A program made the position numbers and the translations under genes. A stretch of DNA of 55,027 nt from the NCBI RefSeq assembly GCF_018063565.1, contig NZ_JAGPBB010000014.1:1-55027 (forward strand), read 5' to 3'. The notes beneath the pieces were generated by a model. That model did no database searches, was not told the DNA's origin, and was given only the letters and a program-made list of their open reading frames with translations. The stretch comes from Rhodoferax sp. GTDB taxonomy: Bacteria; Pseudomonadota; Gammaproteobacteria; Burkholderiales; Burkholderiaceae_C. Shown here in pieces: positions 17,864-26,848 of the stretch (the stretch's first letter is position 1; each line of letters starts with the position of its first letter).

Positions 17864-18507
17864 ACGCCGCCCGGCACTTTGACATAGCCCCAGCGCGCGG
17901 CCTCGAGTGCAGCCTGCATCCGGGTCTTGACACCGAATCCGCGCAGGATACTTGAGACGTGATTTTTCACTGTTTCATCGGACAGGCTCAGTTGTTCGCT
18001 GATTTCCCGGTTGCTGTATCCGGCGAGTAGCAGCGCCAAGACCTCTTCCTGTCGGGGCGTAAAAACAGGAGGCAGGCTGATCGGCTGAACCTCACGGGCC
18101 GGCACCGTGCCGCCAAACTCCTGAGACTCATAAATGCCACCCGCAAGGACATGGTGCAGGGCACCCAATAGTTCGTCGCTCCGACCAGACTTGGTGATAA
18201 AGCCGGCAGCGCCATTGGCCATGACCCGACGCGCAATGCTGGGATTGGCCGAACCTGACAGGATCACCACCGGCAGTTCAGGGTGTTTCTTGCCAAACAC
18301 TGCCAAAGCAGCCAGACCGTCCATGTCGGGCAGATGGTAGTCCAACAGCACCAGATCGATGTCAGGATGTTGGGATGCAAGCGCAAAGGCCTCGGTGCAG
18401 TGGGATGCCTGCAACACAAGTGTCGGGTCGTCCGGGTCAAGTCCCTGTAATACCTGACACAGGCCTTCGCGAACCAGGGCGTGATCGTCAACGACCAGAA
18501 TCTTCAA
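17857..18507 (-). CDS. NarL/LuxR-family response regulator
   Basis: A 216-residue two-domain regulator. The receiver has the acidic pocket in ILVVDDHALVREGL, phospho-acceptor Asp56 in DLVLLDYHLPDMDG and the conserved Lys in AAGFITKSGRSDE. The LuxR-type helix-turn-helix is FTPRQEEVLALLLAGYSNRE to TVKNHVSSILRGF. The start is a TTG: TTG 18507 has GGAG 8 bases upstream, while TTG 18519 has none. Its 3' end overlaps the end of the hybrid kinase by 7 bases on the opposite strand. It is the natural DNA-binding output for that kinase, although the pairing is inferred from position. Confidence 0.93.
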   Translation of the reverse strand: MKILVVDDHALVREGLCQVLQGLDPDDPTLVLQASHCTEAFALASQHPDIDLVLLDYHLPDMDGLAALAVFGKKHPELPVVILSGSANPSIARRVMANGAAGFITKSGRSDELLGALHHVLAGGIYESQEFGGTVPAREVQPISLPPVFTPRQEEVLALLLAGYSNREISEQLSLSDETVKNHVSSILRGFGVKTRMQAALEAARWGYVKVPGGVH

Positions 18508-18541
18508 GATGCGCTCCAACTGCTTTTCTACAATGCAGGTT

Positions 18542-21500
18542 ATGTTTGTTCACTTGCGCCTACACACCGAATTTTCTGTCATTGATGGAACCACACGCAT
18601 CGATGACAGCGTCAGGCTGGCTGCCGGCGATCAGCAACCCGCGTTGGCCATCACGGATTTGGGCAATCTGTTTGGTGCTATCAAGTTTTACAAAGAAGGG
18701 CGCAAGCGTGGCGTCAAGCCGATTATCGGCGCTGAAGTGTGGTTTGAAGGGTCCGTCCAGGACAGTGCACCACTTTCGCGCCTGGTGCTGTTGGTGCAAA
18801 ACCACGCCGGCTACCTCAATTTGTCGGAACTATTGGCACGTGCCTGGACCCGCAGCGCCAGCAAGACGCAGGCAGTGGTCAGTCTGGCCTGGCTGCAGGA
18901 GCTCAGTGACGGGCTGATCTGCCTGTCAGGGGCACAGGCCGGCCCGGTGGGACAGGCACTGCTGCAAGGCGATGAAGAACGGGCGCTACAGACGGCCATG
19001 CAGCTCGCAGGTGTGTTTGTGCACCGCTTTTACCTTGAACTGCAACGTGCCGGGCGAGCTGACGATGACGCCTTGGTGACCCAGACGGTGCAATTGGCGC
19101 AGCGACTGGGTTTGCCGGCCGTGGCCACGCACCCGATACAGTTTGCCGCCGCCGAGGATTTTGAAGCTCATGAAGCCCGAGTCTGTATTGCCGAAGGTGA
19201 AATACTGGCCAATCCGCGGCGGGTGCGCCGTTTCACCCGCGAGCAATACTTCAAGACCACGGCCCAGATGTGCGAGTTGTTCGCCGACCTGCCCAGCGCC
19301 ATCAGCAACACGATGGAGATTGCCAGACGTTGCAACCTGAGTCTGGTTCTGGGAAAACCGCAGTTGCCGGAGTTTCCGATACCCGCCGTCAATGGTGTGG
19401 TGATGGCACCCGACGCGTACTTCCGATACGCCTCGCATGAAGGCCTGAAAGAGCGCATGGCACACCTTTACCCGGATGCGGCACGACGCGCAGCCGAGAT
19501 GCCACGTTATGTGGAGCGACTGGAGTTCGAGCTGGGTACCATCCTGAAAATGGGGTTTCCGGGCTACTTTCTGATAGTGGGCGACTTCATCAACTGGGCC
19601 AAAAACAACGGCTGCCCGGTCGGTCCGGGGCGCGGTTCGGGGGCGGGCAGTCTGGTCGCCTATGCGCTCAAAATCACCGACCTTGACCCGCTGCAGTACA
19701 AGCTGCTGTTTGAGCGTTTCTTGAACCCTGAGCGGGTGTCGATGCCCGACTTTGACATCGACTTCTGCCAGAGCAATCGCGACCGTGTGATTGACTATGT
19801 GAAAGACAAATACGGCAAGAATGCGGTGAGCCAGATCGCCACTTTTGGCACCATGGCGGCTCGCGCCGCCATCCGCGACGTGGGCCGGGTGCTGGACATG
19901 AGTTACACCTTTTGCGACGGCATCAGCAAGCTCATCCCCAACAAGCCGGGCGTGGCCGTGACCCTGCAACTGCCGCCGCCGGGCCACAAAAAGGATGACA
20001 AACTGGTTTATGCCAGCGAGGCCGAGCCGATTCTGGCCGAGCGTGAGGCCAAAGAAGAAGACGTGCGCACCTTGCTGGAGCTGGCACGCAAGCTCGAGGG
20101 CATGACGCGCAACATCGGCATGCACGCCGGCGGCGTGCTGATCGCGCCGGGCAAGCTCACCGACTTTTGTCCGCTCTACCAGCAGCCCGGCAGCGATTCG
20201 GCGGTGAGCCAGTACGACAAAAACGACGTGGAGGCGGTGGGCCTGGTCAAGTTTGACTTCTTGGGGCTGGCTACCCTCACGATTCTGGAGATTGCGCGCG
20301 AGTTCATTGTCAAACGCCACCCGGGACAAGAGAAATTTGCCTTTGAGAACCTGCCTCTGGACGACAAGGCCACCTACAAGTTGTTTCAGGAGGGCAAGAC
20401 CGAGGCGGTGTTCCAGTTCGAATCCCGTGGCATGCAGGGCATGTTGCGTGACGCCAAACCGACACGCCTGGAAGACCTGATCGCCCTGAACGCGTTGTAC
20501 CGGCCGGGTCCGATGGACCTGATCCCGAGTTTTGTGGCTCGCAAGCATGGGCGTGAGGAGGTGATTTACCCGCACCCGCTGGTCGCGGAGATGCTCTCCG
20601 AGACCTACGGCATCATGGTCTACCAGGAGCAGGTGATGCAGACTGCCCAGATTCTGGGTGGCTACAGCCTGGGTGGTGCCGACATGCTGCGCCGTGCCAT
20701 GGGTAAGAAAGACGCTGACGAAATGGCGCGACATCGCCAGATATTTCGTGACGGTGCAGCCAAGAACGCCATCGATCAGGCCAAGGCTGACGAAATCTTT
20801 GATTTGATGGAGAAGTTTGCCGGTTATGGTTTCAACAAGAGCCACGCCGCCGCCTATTCTTTGCTGGCCTACCACACGGCCTGGCTCAAGGTGCACTACA
20901 CCGCTGAGTTCTTCTGCGCCAATATGACGGTGGAAATGGATGACACCGACAAACTCAAGGTTTTGCTGGAAGACGCCATCAGGATGGGCATCCGCTTTGA
21001 GCCGCCTGACGTCAATCGTGGCGTGAGCCGTTTTGAGCCGGTGTCAGACCAGGTGATCCGTTATGGACTGAGCGCTGTCAAGGGCAGTGGCGAGCAGGCG
21101 ATCGAGGCCATTGTGGCTGCGCGCGATGGCAAGGGCGTTGGCCCGTTGGGTGACATGAAAGGGCCATTCAAGAGTGTGTTTGATTTTTGTGCCCGGGTGG
21201 ATCGCAGTCGTATCAACAAACGCACGGTTGAAGCCCTGATCAAGGCTGGCGCGTTTGACTGCCTGAGCCGCCATCGCGCCAGTATGTTGGCCAGTGTGGA
21301 TCTGGCGTTTGACTTTGGTGCAGCCGCTTTGGCCAATGCCAACCAGTGCAGTCTGTTCGATTTGGGCGATGACAGTCACGGCTCAAGTACCCGTGAGCCC
21401 GATCTGGTGTCCGCCACCCCCTGGGGTGTGAAAGAGACGCTGACCTACGAAAAGACAGCGCTGGGTTTTTACCTGTCGGGCCATCTGTTTGATGAGGTGG

Positions 21501-22096
21501 CACCCGAAGTGCGCCGCTTTGCCAAGCGCGAAATCGGCGATCTGCTCGACACCCGCGAGCCGCAACTGCTGGCGGGGATCGTGACGGACTTTCGGGTGAT
21601 CAATGGCCAGCGTGGCAAGCTTGCCCTGTTCAAACTGGACGACAAGTCCGGGCTGATCGATGCCCGCGCCGAAGAGTCGCTGATTAACGCCCACAAGGGT
21701 TTGTTCAAAGACGATGAACTGATCATCGTGATGGGCAAGGTGCAACCCGACCGGTTCTCGGGCGGTCTGCAATTGACGGTGCAGCAGGTGTGGAGCCTGG
21801 AGGCGGCCCGCTGCCGCTTTGGCAAACATTTGCAGGTGCGTCTGGCGCCATCGCAGCGCTTGCCGGATGTGGCGCGCTTGCTCAAGGACTTTCCGGCACA
21901 GCGCGAGACCACCGAGCAAGGTGAACTATGGCATGGTCTGGGCGTGCGACTGAAGTTGCACTGTGTGGGTGTGGATGGTGCCGCCAGTGCCGAGATGCAA
22001 CTCGATGAACGCGCCCGCTTTTACCCCAGCGATGCAGCGCTCGCCAGCTGGTGGGCTCAGGCGGCACCTGGCTCCACCGAAATCATTTATGAATGA
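18542..22096 (+). CDS. dnaE: DNA polymerase III alpha subunit
   Basis: The replicative polymerase, 1184 residues, full length for the proteobacterial DnaE1 type. The N-terminal PHP domain opens with VHLRLHTEFSVIDGTTR. Catalytic aspartates are D403 and D405 in MPDFDIDFCQSNR and D572 in VKFDFLGL. GYGFNKSHAAAYSLLAYHTA and the C-terminal OB fold (GIVTDFRVINGQRGKLALFK) follow. I chose ATG 18542; ATG 18509 and ATG 18533 are in frame. Only 34 bases separate it from the divergent response-regulator start, so its promoter probably overlaps that gene. It converges on tolA. Confidence 0.98.
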   Translation: MFVHLRLHTEFSVIDGTTRIDDSVRLAAGDQQPALAITDLGNLFGAIKFYKEGRKRGVKPIIGAEVWFEGSVQDSAPLSRLVLLVQNHAGYLNLSELLARAWTRSASKTQAVVSLAWLQELSDGLICLSGAQAGPVGQALLQGDEERALQTAMQLAGVFVHRFYLELQRAGRADDDALVTQTVQLAQRLGLPAVATHPIQFAAAEDFEAHEARVCIAEGEILANPRRVRRFTREQYFKTTAQMCELFADLPSAISNTMEIARRCNLSLVLGKPQLPEFPIPAVNGVVMAPDAYFRYASHEGLKERMAHLYPDAARRAAEMPRYVERLEFELGTILKMGFPGYFLIVGDFINWAKNNGCPVGPGRGSGAGSLVAYALKITDLDPLQYKLLFERFLNPERVSMPDFDIDFCQSNRDRVIDYVKDKYGKNAVSQIATFGTMAARAAIRDVGRVLDMSYTFCDGISKLIPNKPGVAVTLQLPPPGHKKDDKLVYASEAEPILAEREAKEEDVRTLLELARKLEGMTRNIGMHAGGVLIAPGKLTDFCPLYQQPGSDSAVSQYDKNDVEAVGLVKFDFLGLATLTILEIAREFIVKRHPGQEKFAFENLPLDDKATYKLFQEGKTEAVFQFESRGMQGMLRDAKPTRLEDLIALNALYRPGPMDLIPSFVARKHGREEVIYPHPLVAEMLSETYGIMVYQEQVMQTAQILGGYSLGGADMLRRAMGKKDADEMARHRQIFRDGAAKNAIDQAKADEIFDLMEKFAGYGFNKSHAAAYSLLAYHTAWLKVHYTAEFFCANMTVEMDDTDKLKVLLEDAIRMGIRFEPPDVNRGVSRFEPVSDQVIRYGLSAVKGSGEQAIEAIVAARDGKGVGPLGDMKGPFKSVFDFCARVDRSRINKRTVEALIKAGAFDCLSRHRASMLASVDLAFDFGAAALANANQCSLFDLGDDSHGSSTREPDLVSATPWGVKETLTYEKTALGFYLSGHLFDEVAPEVRRFAKREIGDLLDTREPQLLAGIVTDFRVINGQRGKLALFKLDDKSGLIDARAEESLINAHKGLFKDDELIIVMGKVQPDRFSGGLQLTVQQVWSLEAARCRFGKHLQVRLAPSQRLPDVARLLKDFPAQRETTEQGELWHGLGVRLKLHCVGVDGAASAEMQLDERARFYPSDAALASWWAQAAPGSTEIIYE

Positions 22097-22101
22097 AATT
22101 T

Positions 22102-22150
22102 GCCTCTAGCGCTTATGCAGTATGCTTTTCTAGCTACAAAAAATAGCTAG
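22102..22150. repeat. Dispersed 48-nt repeat, intergenic copy between dnaE and tolA
   Basis: This is the clearest copy: GCCTCTAGCGCTT at the left and AGCTACAAAAAATAGCT at the right. The right half forms a hairpin, CTAGCTA (22130-22136) and TAGCTAG (22144-22150), with a loop of CAAAAAA. It lies between the convergent stops, and the tolA stop codon (22147-22149) is inside the hairpin. It may serve as a bidirectional terminator, though no T-run follows. Confidence 0.75.
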
Positions 22151-22992
22151 TCTTTGGGTCTGAAACTGATTTCCAGCAGTGGCGGCACGCGGCCATCGAT
22201 GTCGCGCGGCAATACTTCGGTTTTGTCGATGGCTTGCAGAACGGCCTCGTCCCAGGCGGCAACCCCGCTGGATTGAAGCAGCTTGCGCCCCACGATGGTG
22301 CCGTCGGGCGAGGTGCGCACTTCCACTTCGGCAGTCGGATTGCCAGCAATGTCTCGGGTAAACACGATGTTGGGTTTGATGCGGGCACGGATCCGGCCCG
22401 CGTAACTGGCCGACGGACCCGAGGACCGTTGTGCCGTGCCGTTGGCCTCGGCAGCACCCGTGGCACCGGCCATGCCGGCCATGCGCGCCAGATTCCTGCT
22501 GCGTTGTTCCTCCAGCTGTCTGGCTGCCTTGTCGGCTTCCTTTTTGTCCTGGGCTTCCTTGAGTTTCAGCTGCGCCTGACGGCGCTTGGTCTCCTGTAGT
22601 TTCTCTTCCCGCTGCTGCTCCAGCCGCTGCTTTTCGAGCTGGGCTTGCTCCAGTTTTTTCTGCCGTTCTTTCTCGCGCGCCAGGGCAATGTCGACCTTGG
22701 CGGAGGGGGGCAGTGGCTCCGGTTCGACGTCAGGAGGTGCCGGTTTGGGTACGATGGGCTCGGGTTCGACTGGCTGTAATGTTTCGATCGGTGGTGGGGG
22801 CGCAGCCTCAATGGGCAGAGACGACCACAACTCGGCTTCAAAACTGGCCACTTGCGCCTGGTGTTTCCATTGAACCCCCCACGTCAGGGCGGCCAGCAAA
22901 AAGGCATGCGCCAGCACCGCCAGTGCCAGAGCGCGCAACAGCCCCGGGGTGGCCGGAGGCGCAAATTCGTGGCGGTGGGCGACTGCTTGCAT
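22147..22992 (-). CDS. tolA: Cell-envelope integrity protein TolA / TonB C-terminal family
   Basis: A 281-residue inner-membrane protein that links TolQ-TolR to the outer membrane during division. It has one N-terminal membrane segment (LALAVLAHAFLLAALTWGV), a Pro-rich stretch, a long charged helix of Lys/Glu/Gln repeats (about residues 95-170) and a C-terminal TonB/TolA domain (GNPTAEVEVRTSPDGTIVGR, WDEAVLQAIDKTEVLPRD). It follows tolR by 9 bp. No tolB or pal follows; the next gene is convergent dnaE. Its stop codon is part of a repeat hairpin. Confidence 0.95.
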   Translation of the reverse strand: MQAVAHRHEFAPPATPGLLRALALAVLAHAFLLAALTWGVQWKHQAQVASFEAELWSSLPIEAAPPPPIETLQPVEPEPIVPKPAPPDVEPEPLPPSAKVDIALAREKERQKKLEQAQLEKQRLEQQREEKLQETKRRQAQLKLKEAQDKKEADKAARQLEEQRSRNLARMAGMAGATGAAEANGTAQRSSGPSASYAGRIRARIKPNIVFTRDIAGNPTAEVEVRTSPDGTIVGRKLLQSSGVAAWDEAVLQAIDKTEVLPRDIDGRVPPLLEISFRPKD

Positions 22993-23001
22993 GACGGGCC
23001 G

Positions 23002-23421
23002 TCAAGGTGCCAGCTGAACCGACAAACCCACCCGATGGATGCCGCCACGTTGCAGTGTGTCCATCACCCGCACCACCGCCTCGTACTTGACAGTCTTGTC
23101 AGCACTGATCACCACGGCCGTGTTGGGGACAGCCGACTGCTCGCGCCGGATCGCCGCTGCCAGTTGCTTCAGGGTGGCCGGGCTTGTGCTGTCTTTGAGC
23201 TTGATCTGCAATATCTCGTCCTTGCCGATGATGATTTGCACCACCTGGTCAGGCTGCTTGGCCGCTTTGCCAACACTGGGCAGATCGATCACACTGGGCG
23301 CTATCAGCGGGGCGGTCACCATGAAAATGATGAGTAACACCAACATGACATCAATGAATGGCACCATGTTGATCTCGTTGATGGTGCGGCGACCCCGTCC
23401 ACGGTGAGCGACTGATGGCAT
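23002..23421 (-). CDS. tolR: Tol-Pal system protein TolR
   Basis: A 139-residue protein of the ExbD/TolR family. A single membrane segment (INMVPFIDVMLVLLIIFMV) contains the conserved Asp that takes part in proton-driven movement. The periplasmic domain ends with VMDTLQRGGIHRVGLSVQL, the usual TolR C-terminus. I chose ATG 23421; the frame is open much further but that part overlaps tolQ in another frame. It lies 28 bp after tolQ. Confidence 0.96.
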   Translation of the reverse strand: MPSVAHRGRGRRTINEINMVPFIDVMLVLLIIFMVTAPLIAPSVIDLPSVGKAAKQPDQVVQIIIGKDEILQIKLKDSTSPATLKQLAAAIRREQSAVPNTAVVISADKTVKYEAVVRVMDTLQRGGIHRVGLSVQLAP

Positions 23422-23449
23422 GCTGGTGTGTCCGTTAAGCGAAGGGGTA

Positions 23450-24166
23450 TTAACGCGTAGTCGCTGCAGCGGCAGGTGCGGCCGCAACCTGTTGAGCACC
23501 CACATTGCGCTGCAGGATGTTGGAGAACTCCTCCATAAAAGTCTCCAGCCGGATGGCAATGCGGTCGATATCGCGCGCGAAGCGGTTATAGGCCACCACG
23601 GCAGGAATGGCGGCAAACAGGCCGATGGCCGTCGCCACCAGGGCCTCGGCAATACCGGGTGCCACGGTGGCCAGAGTGACCTGTGTCAGCGCGGCCAGCC
23701 CGGTGAAGGCGTGCATGATGCCCCAGACGGTACCAAACAGGCCCACATAGGGGGAGACCGAACCCACCGACGCGAGGAAGCTGAGGTGGGTCTCCACCAC
23801 GTCCATCTCGCGCTGAAAACTGGCGCGCATGGCGCGGCGTGCACCGTCCATCAGGGTGCCGGGATCGGCGATGCGGCGTTCACGCAGTTTCTGGAATTCG
23901 CGCATACCGCTGGCAAAAATGCGCTCCATGGGTCCGGCTGCGCGGGCGTTTTTGGTGGCGGCCAGGAACAGGTCGTTCAGGCTGGCACCCGACCAGAACT
24001 CGCGCTCAAAGGCATCGTTGAGTGACTTCACTTTGCCCAGCGAGAACAGTTTGCGGAAAATGGCAGCCCAACTGGCGATCGAGATACTGATCAGCAACAG
24101 CATCACCAGTTGCACCACAATGCTGGCGTTGAGCACCAAGTGCAGGATGGAGAGTTCTTGATTCAT
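23450..24166 (-). CDS. tolQ: Tol-Pal system protein TolQ
   Basis: A 238-residue inner-membrane protein of the ExbB/TolQ/MotA family with three membrane segments (near residues 10-35, 130-155 and 170-195). The block YVGLFGTVWGIMHAFTGL is the family signature, and ALVATAIGLFAAIPAVVAYN is the third segment. Its ATG overlaps the ybgC stop (ATGA at 24163-24166), so the two are translationally coupled. Confidence 0.97.
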   Translation of the reverse strand: MNQELSILHLVLNASIVVQLVMLLLISISIASWAAIFRKLFSLGKVKSLNDAFEREFWSGASLNDLFLAATKNARAAGPMERIFASGMREFQKLRERRIADPGTLMDGARRAMRASFQREMDVVETHLSFLASVGSVSPYVGLFGTVWGIMHAFTGLAALTQVTLATVAPGIAEALVATAIGLFAAIPAVVAYNRFARDIDRIAIRLETFMEEFSNILQRNVGAQQVAAAPAAAATTR

Positions 24167-24576
24167 GACAGGGTTTGGAGGATTTCTGGGGGGATTCTGG
24201 CAGGTTTGCCATCGGCGTTGACCCAACCGGCGCGAATGCTGGCTTCGCACAGGAGGACAAGGGCATCACCCTGCTTGCGCAACGCCTGTTGCCGGATTGT
24301 CATTGACGCACGCCCGGCTTCGAGCAGCGAAGTTGTAACCAATAGTTCATCGTCGAGATGCGCACTTTTCAGGTATTTGACCGCCGCCTGGCTGACGACA
24401 AACATCCCACCGGTTTTTTCACGCAGGCTTTGTTGCGCAATACCCAGGGCGCGCAGCCATTCGGTACGGGAGCGCTCGAAAAACTTCAGATAGTTGGCGT
24501 AATAGACGATGCCACCGGCATCGGTATCTTCCCAGTACACCCGCACCGGCCAATTGAACGTGCCGCCAAGCATCAT
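24163..24576 (-). CDS. ybgC: Tol-Pal-associated acyl-CoA thioesterase YbgC
   Basis: A 137-residue hot-dog thioesterase. RVYWEDTDAGGIVYYANYLK contains the catalytic Asp of the 4-hydroxybenzoyl-CoA thioesterase family, and FFERSRTEWLRALG follows as usual. YbgC proteins act on acyl-CoA or acyl-ACP at the inner membrane, and the gene regularly begins tol operons. It overlaps tolQ downstream and the aminotransferase stop upstream, each by four bases (ATGA). Confidence 0.96.
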   Translation of the reverse strand: MMLGGTFNWPVRVYWEDTDAGGIVYYANYLKFFERSRTEWLRALGIAQQSLREKTGGMFVVSQAAVKYLKSAHLDDELLVTTSLLEAGRASMTIRQQALRKQGDALVLLCEASIRAGWVNADGKPARIPPEILQTLS

Positions 24577-25757
24577 GCCAGCAGGTGGCGCAGACGACGG
24601 ACGGCTTCCACCAGCTGCGGCATCGCGCTGGCGGTGGAAAAGCGGATGAACCGGCCGCTGTCGGCCTGACCAAAATCTCGCCCGGGCGTTACCGCGACAT
24701 GGGCGCGTTGCATGATTTCGAAAGCCAGTTCCCAGCTGCCCTGAACGCCCAGCCTGTCACAGGCAGCGCTGCAATCGGCCCAGGCGTAGAAAGCGCCATC
24801 CGGCATCATTGGTACGTTCAGGCCCAGACTGTTGAGGGCTGGCACAAAGTAATCACGACGCGCTTTGAACTCAGCGCGTCGACGTTCGTACTCGGTCAGG
24901 CTGGCACTCTCAAAACAGGCCAGTGCCGCGTACTGGGCGATGGTGCTCGGGCAAATGAACAGATTCTGTGCCAGGCGCTCAACCACCGGCACCAGTGCTT
25001 CGGGCAGCACCAGCCAGCCCAGGCGCCAACCGGTCATGTTGAAGTACTTGCTGAAGCTGTTGATGCTAATGATTTGCGGGTCCAGTGACAAGGCGCTGTG
25101 TTCGTACGCCGCGTCATGGCTAAGACCCAGATAAATCTCGTCGATCAGCGTGATGCCGCCGCGTTGACTCACCACGGCATGGATGTCGCGCAGCTCCGCG
25201 GGGGCAATCGACGTCCCGGTCGGATTGGACGGCGAGGCCAGCAACACCCCGCGGGTCTGCGCTGACCAGTGCTGCCGGACTTTATCGGCACTGAGCTGAA
25301 ACCGCTCGGCAGGCGTGGTGGGAATGAGCACCGCCGTGGCATCGGCTGCCGACACAAAATGCCGGTTGCAGGGGTAGCTGGGGTCGGGCATCAGCACCTC
25401 ATCTCCCACCTCCAGCAAGGCCAGACAGGCCAATTGCAACGCGGCCGACGCACCTGCGGTCACCACAATACGCCCAGGTGCAACATCAAGTCCAAAGCGC
25501 GATTGGTACCAGTGGCTGATGCGCTCGCGCAGTTCGGGCAGGCCGGTCGCCGCTGTGTACTGGGTGCGACCATCCCGGATGGCGCGCTCGGCGGCCTCCC
25601 GTACCAGCGGCGGCGCGGTGAAATCGGGTTCTCCGATATTGAGCAGGATCATCGGTGCGTCGGTATCCGCCAGTTGGCCTGACAGGGCATGGGCAGCCTT
25701 GGCGATTTCCATCACATAAAACGGCTCGATGCGCTGCGCGCGCTGCGAAACTCTCAT
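24573..25757 (-). CDS. PLP-dependent aminotransferase, class I/II
   Basis: A 394-residue fold-type I aminotransferase. The PLP lysine is in SFSKYFNMTGWRLGW, and LIDEIYLGLSHD and ASPSNPTGTSIAP are the other cofactor-site blocks; RFIRFSTA near the end carries the carboxylate-binding arginine. The beginning RIEPFYVMEIAKAAHAL is shared by an AspC-like branch found next to ybgC-tol in beta-proteobacteria. Substrate is unknown. ATG 25757 was chosen over an upstream TTG. It overlaps ybgC by four bases and follows nusB by 18 bp. Confidence 0.93.
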   Translation of the reverse strand: MRVSQRAQRIEPFYVMEIAKAAHALSGQLADTDAPMILLNIGEPDFTAPPLVREAAERAIRDGRTQYTAATGLPELRERISHWYQSRFGLDVAPGRIVVTAGASAALQLACLALLEVGDEVLMPDPSYPCNRHFVSAADATAVLIPTTPAERFQLSADKVRQHWSAQTRGVLLASPSNPTGTSIAPAELRDIHAVVSQRGGITLIDEIYLGLSHDAAYEHSALSLDPQIISINSFSKYFNMTGWRLGWLVLPEALVPVVERLAQNLFICPSTIAQYAALACFESASLTEYERRRAEFKARRDYFVPALNSLGLNVPMMPDGAFYAWADCSAACDRLGVQGSWELAFEIMQRAHVAVTPGRDFGQADSGRFIRFSTASAMPQLVEAVRRLRHLLA

Positions 25758-25775
25758 GACCGGTGTGACCAAGGG

Positions 25776-26321
25776 TCAGTTGCGGGTGCCGGGGGGGCGG
25801 TCGGCATTGACTTCTGCCGGGCGCAACTGTAGTGCCAACGCGTTGAGCACGGCATTCACGTACTTGTGCCCGTCGGTGCCGCCAAATTCTTTGGCAAGTT
25901 CAATGCATTCATTGAGTACAACGCGCCAGGGCACATCCAGGCAATGTTGCAGCTCATATACACCGATCCACATGACGGCATGTTCAACCGGCGAAATTTC
26001 TGTCAGCGGGCGGTCGAGCACAGGCGTGATGCTGGCGTCCAGGGCGCTGGCTTGAGCCGCACAACCATGCAACAAGGCATCGAAGTGAATCGTATCTGCC
26101 TTGGCAAAGCCGGCGAGATCACGCGTGAAAAGATCCACCTCAGTGGCCGGATTCTTGCCAACCATCAGTTGGTAGAGTGCCTGCAAAGCAAATTCGCGGC
26201 TGCGCGAACGCGGTGACTTGCTGGCCGCCTTGCGTGCGCCGGTGCTGGTCAGGCCTTTGCGCGACTGGCGGGGTGGCCGTTTGGTGGCGCTCGGGGAGGC
26301 CGGGTGGCTGGGCTCGTTCAT
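25776..26321 (-). CDS. nusB: Transcription antitermination factor NusB
   Basis: An all-helical protein that binds BoxA RNA together with S10 (NusE) to promote rRNA antitermination. The conserved core is [17 protein letters not shown], then [19 protein letters not shown] and [20 protein letters not shown] to [10 protein letters not shown]. Length is 181 residues; the extra ~40 at the N-terminus are basic and Ser/Pro-rich and probably disordered. Its ATG overlaps the ribH stop (ATGA). Confidence 0.97.
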   Translation of the reverse strand: MNEPSHPASPSATKRPPRQSRKGLTSTGARKAASKSPRSRSREFALQALYQLMVGKNPATEVDLFTRDLAGFAKADTIHFDALLHGCAAQASALDASITPVLDRPLTEISPVEHAVMWIGVYELQHCLDVPWRVVLNECIELAKEFGGTDGHKYVNAVLNALALQLRPAEVNADRPPGTRN

Positions 26322-26794
26322 GCAAGGTCTTTCAGCAAATTGGCCATTTCGACCGCCACACGTGCCGCGTCGCGACCTTTGTCGGTCTGTCTGGCAAGGG
26401 CCTGTTCCAGATTTTCAGTGGTCAGAATGGCATTGGCAACCGGTATCTGATAGTCCAGCGCCACGCGACTGACACCCGCACCTGATTCGTTGGCCACCAA
26501 CTCAAAGTGGTAGGTTTCGCCACGGATGATGCAGCCCAAAGCGATTAGGGCGTCAAACTCCAGCTTCTCGGCCAACGCCATCAGGGCCACCGGGACCTCG
26601 AGTGCGCCGGGCACCTGCACCAGCCGGATCTGTTTGGCGGGCACGCCCAGTGCCAGCAGCTCATCCTGGCAAGCCTGTGCCAGCGTATTGGTAATGTCCG
26701 CATTGAAGCGGGCCTGCACAATGCCGATGGAGAGTTTCTTGCCATTCAGGCGGGGGTCGGTGGCATCGGGGGTGCCTTGGTCTGCGATCAGCAT
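26318..26794 (-). CDS. ribH: 6,7-dimethyl-8-ribityllumazine synthase
   Basis: Condenses the pyrimidine made by RibD with the four-carbon unit made by RibB to give lumazine. The 158-residue protein shows [34 protein letters not shown] and [20 protein letters not shown] with the active-site His, then [19 protein letters not shown]. It lies in the riboflavin gene run, 54 bp after ribB and coupled to nusB. Confidence 0.97.
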   Translation of the reverse strand: MLIADQGTPDATDPRLNGKKLSIGIVQARFNADITNTLAQACQDELLALGVPAKQIRLVQVPGALEVPVALMALAEKLEFDALIALGCIIRGETYHFELVANESGAGVSRVALDYQIPVANAILTTENLEQALARQTDKGRDAARVAVEMANLLKDLA

Positions 26795-26848
26795 GGCGAT
26801 GGGTAGTGGGTTAAAGACAGGTTGTAGGGCAGCTTGACAAACAGGCGT

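Noticed and set aside
18986-20896. A 636-codon open frame on the minus strand
   Set aside because: It is the antisense of dnaE; its length is a by-product of GC-rich codon use, and it has no recognisable domain.
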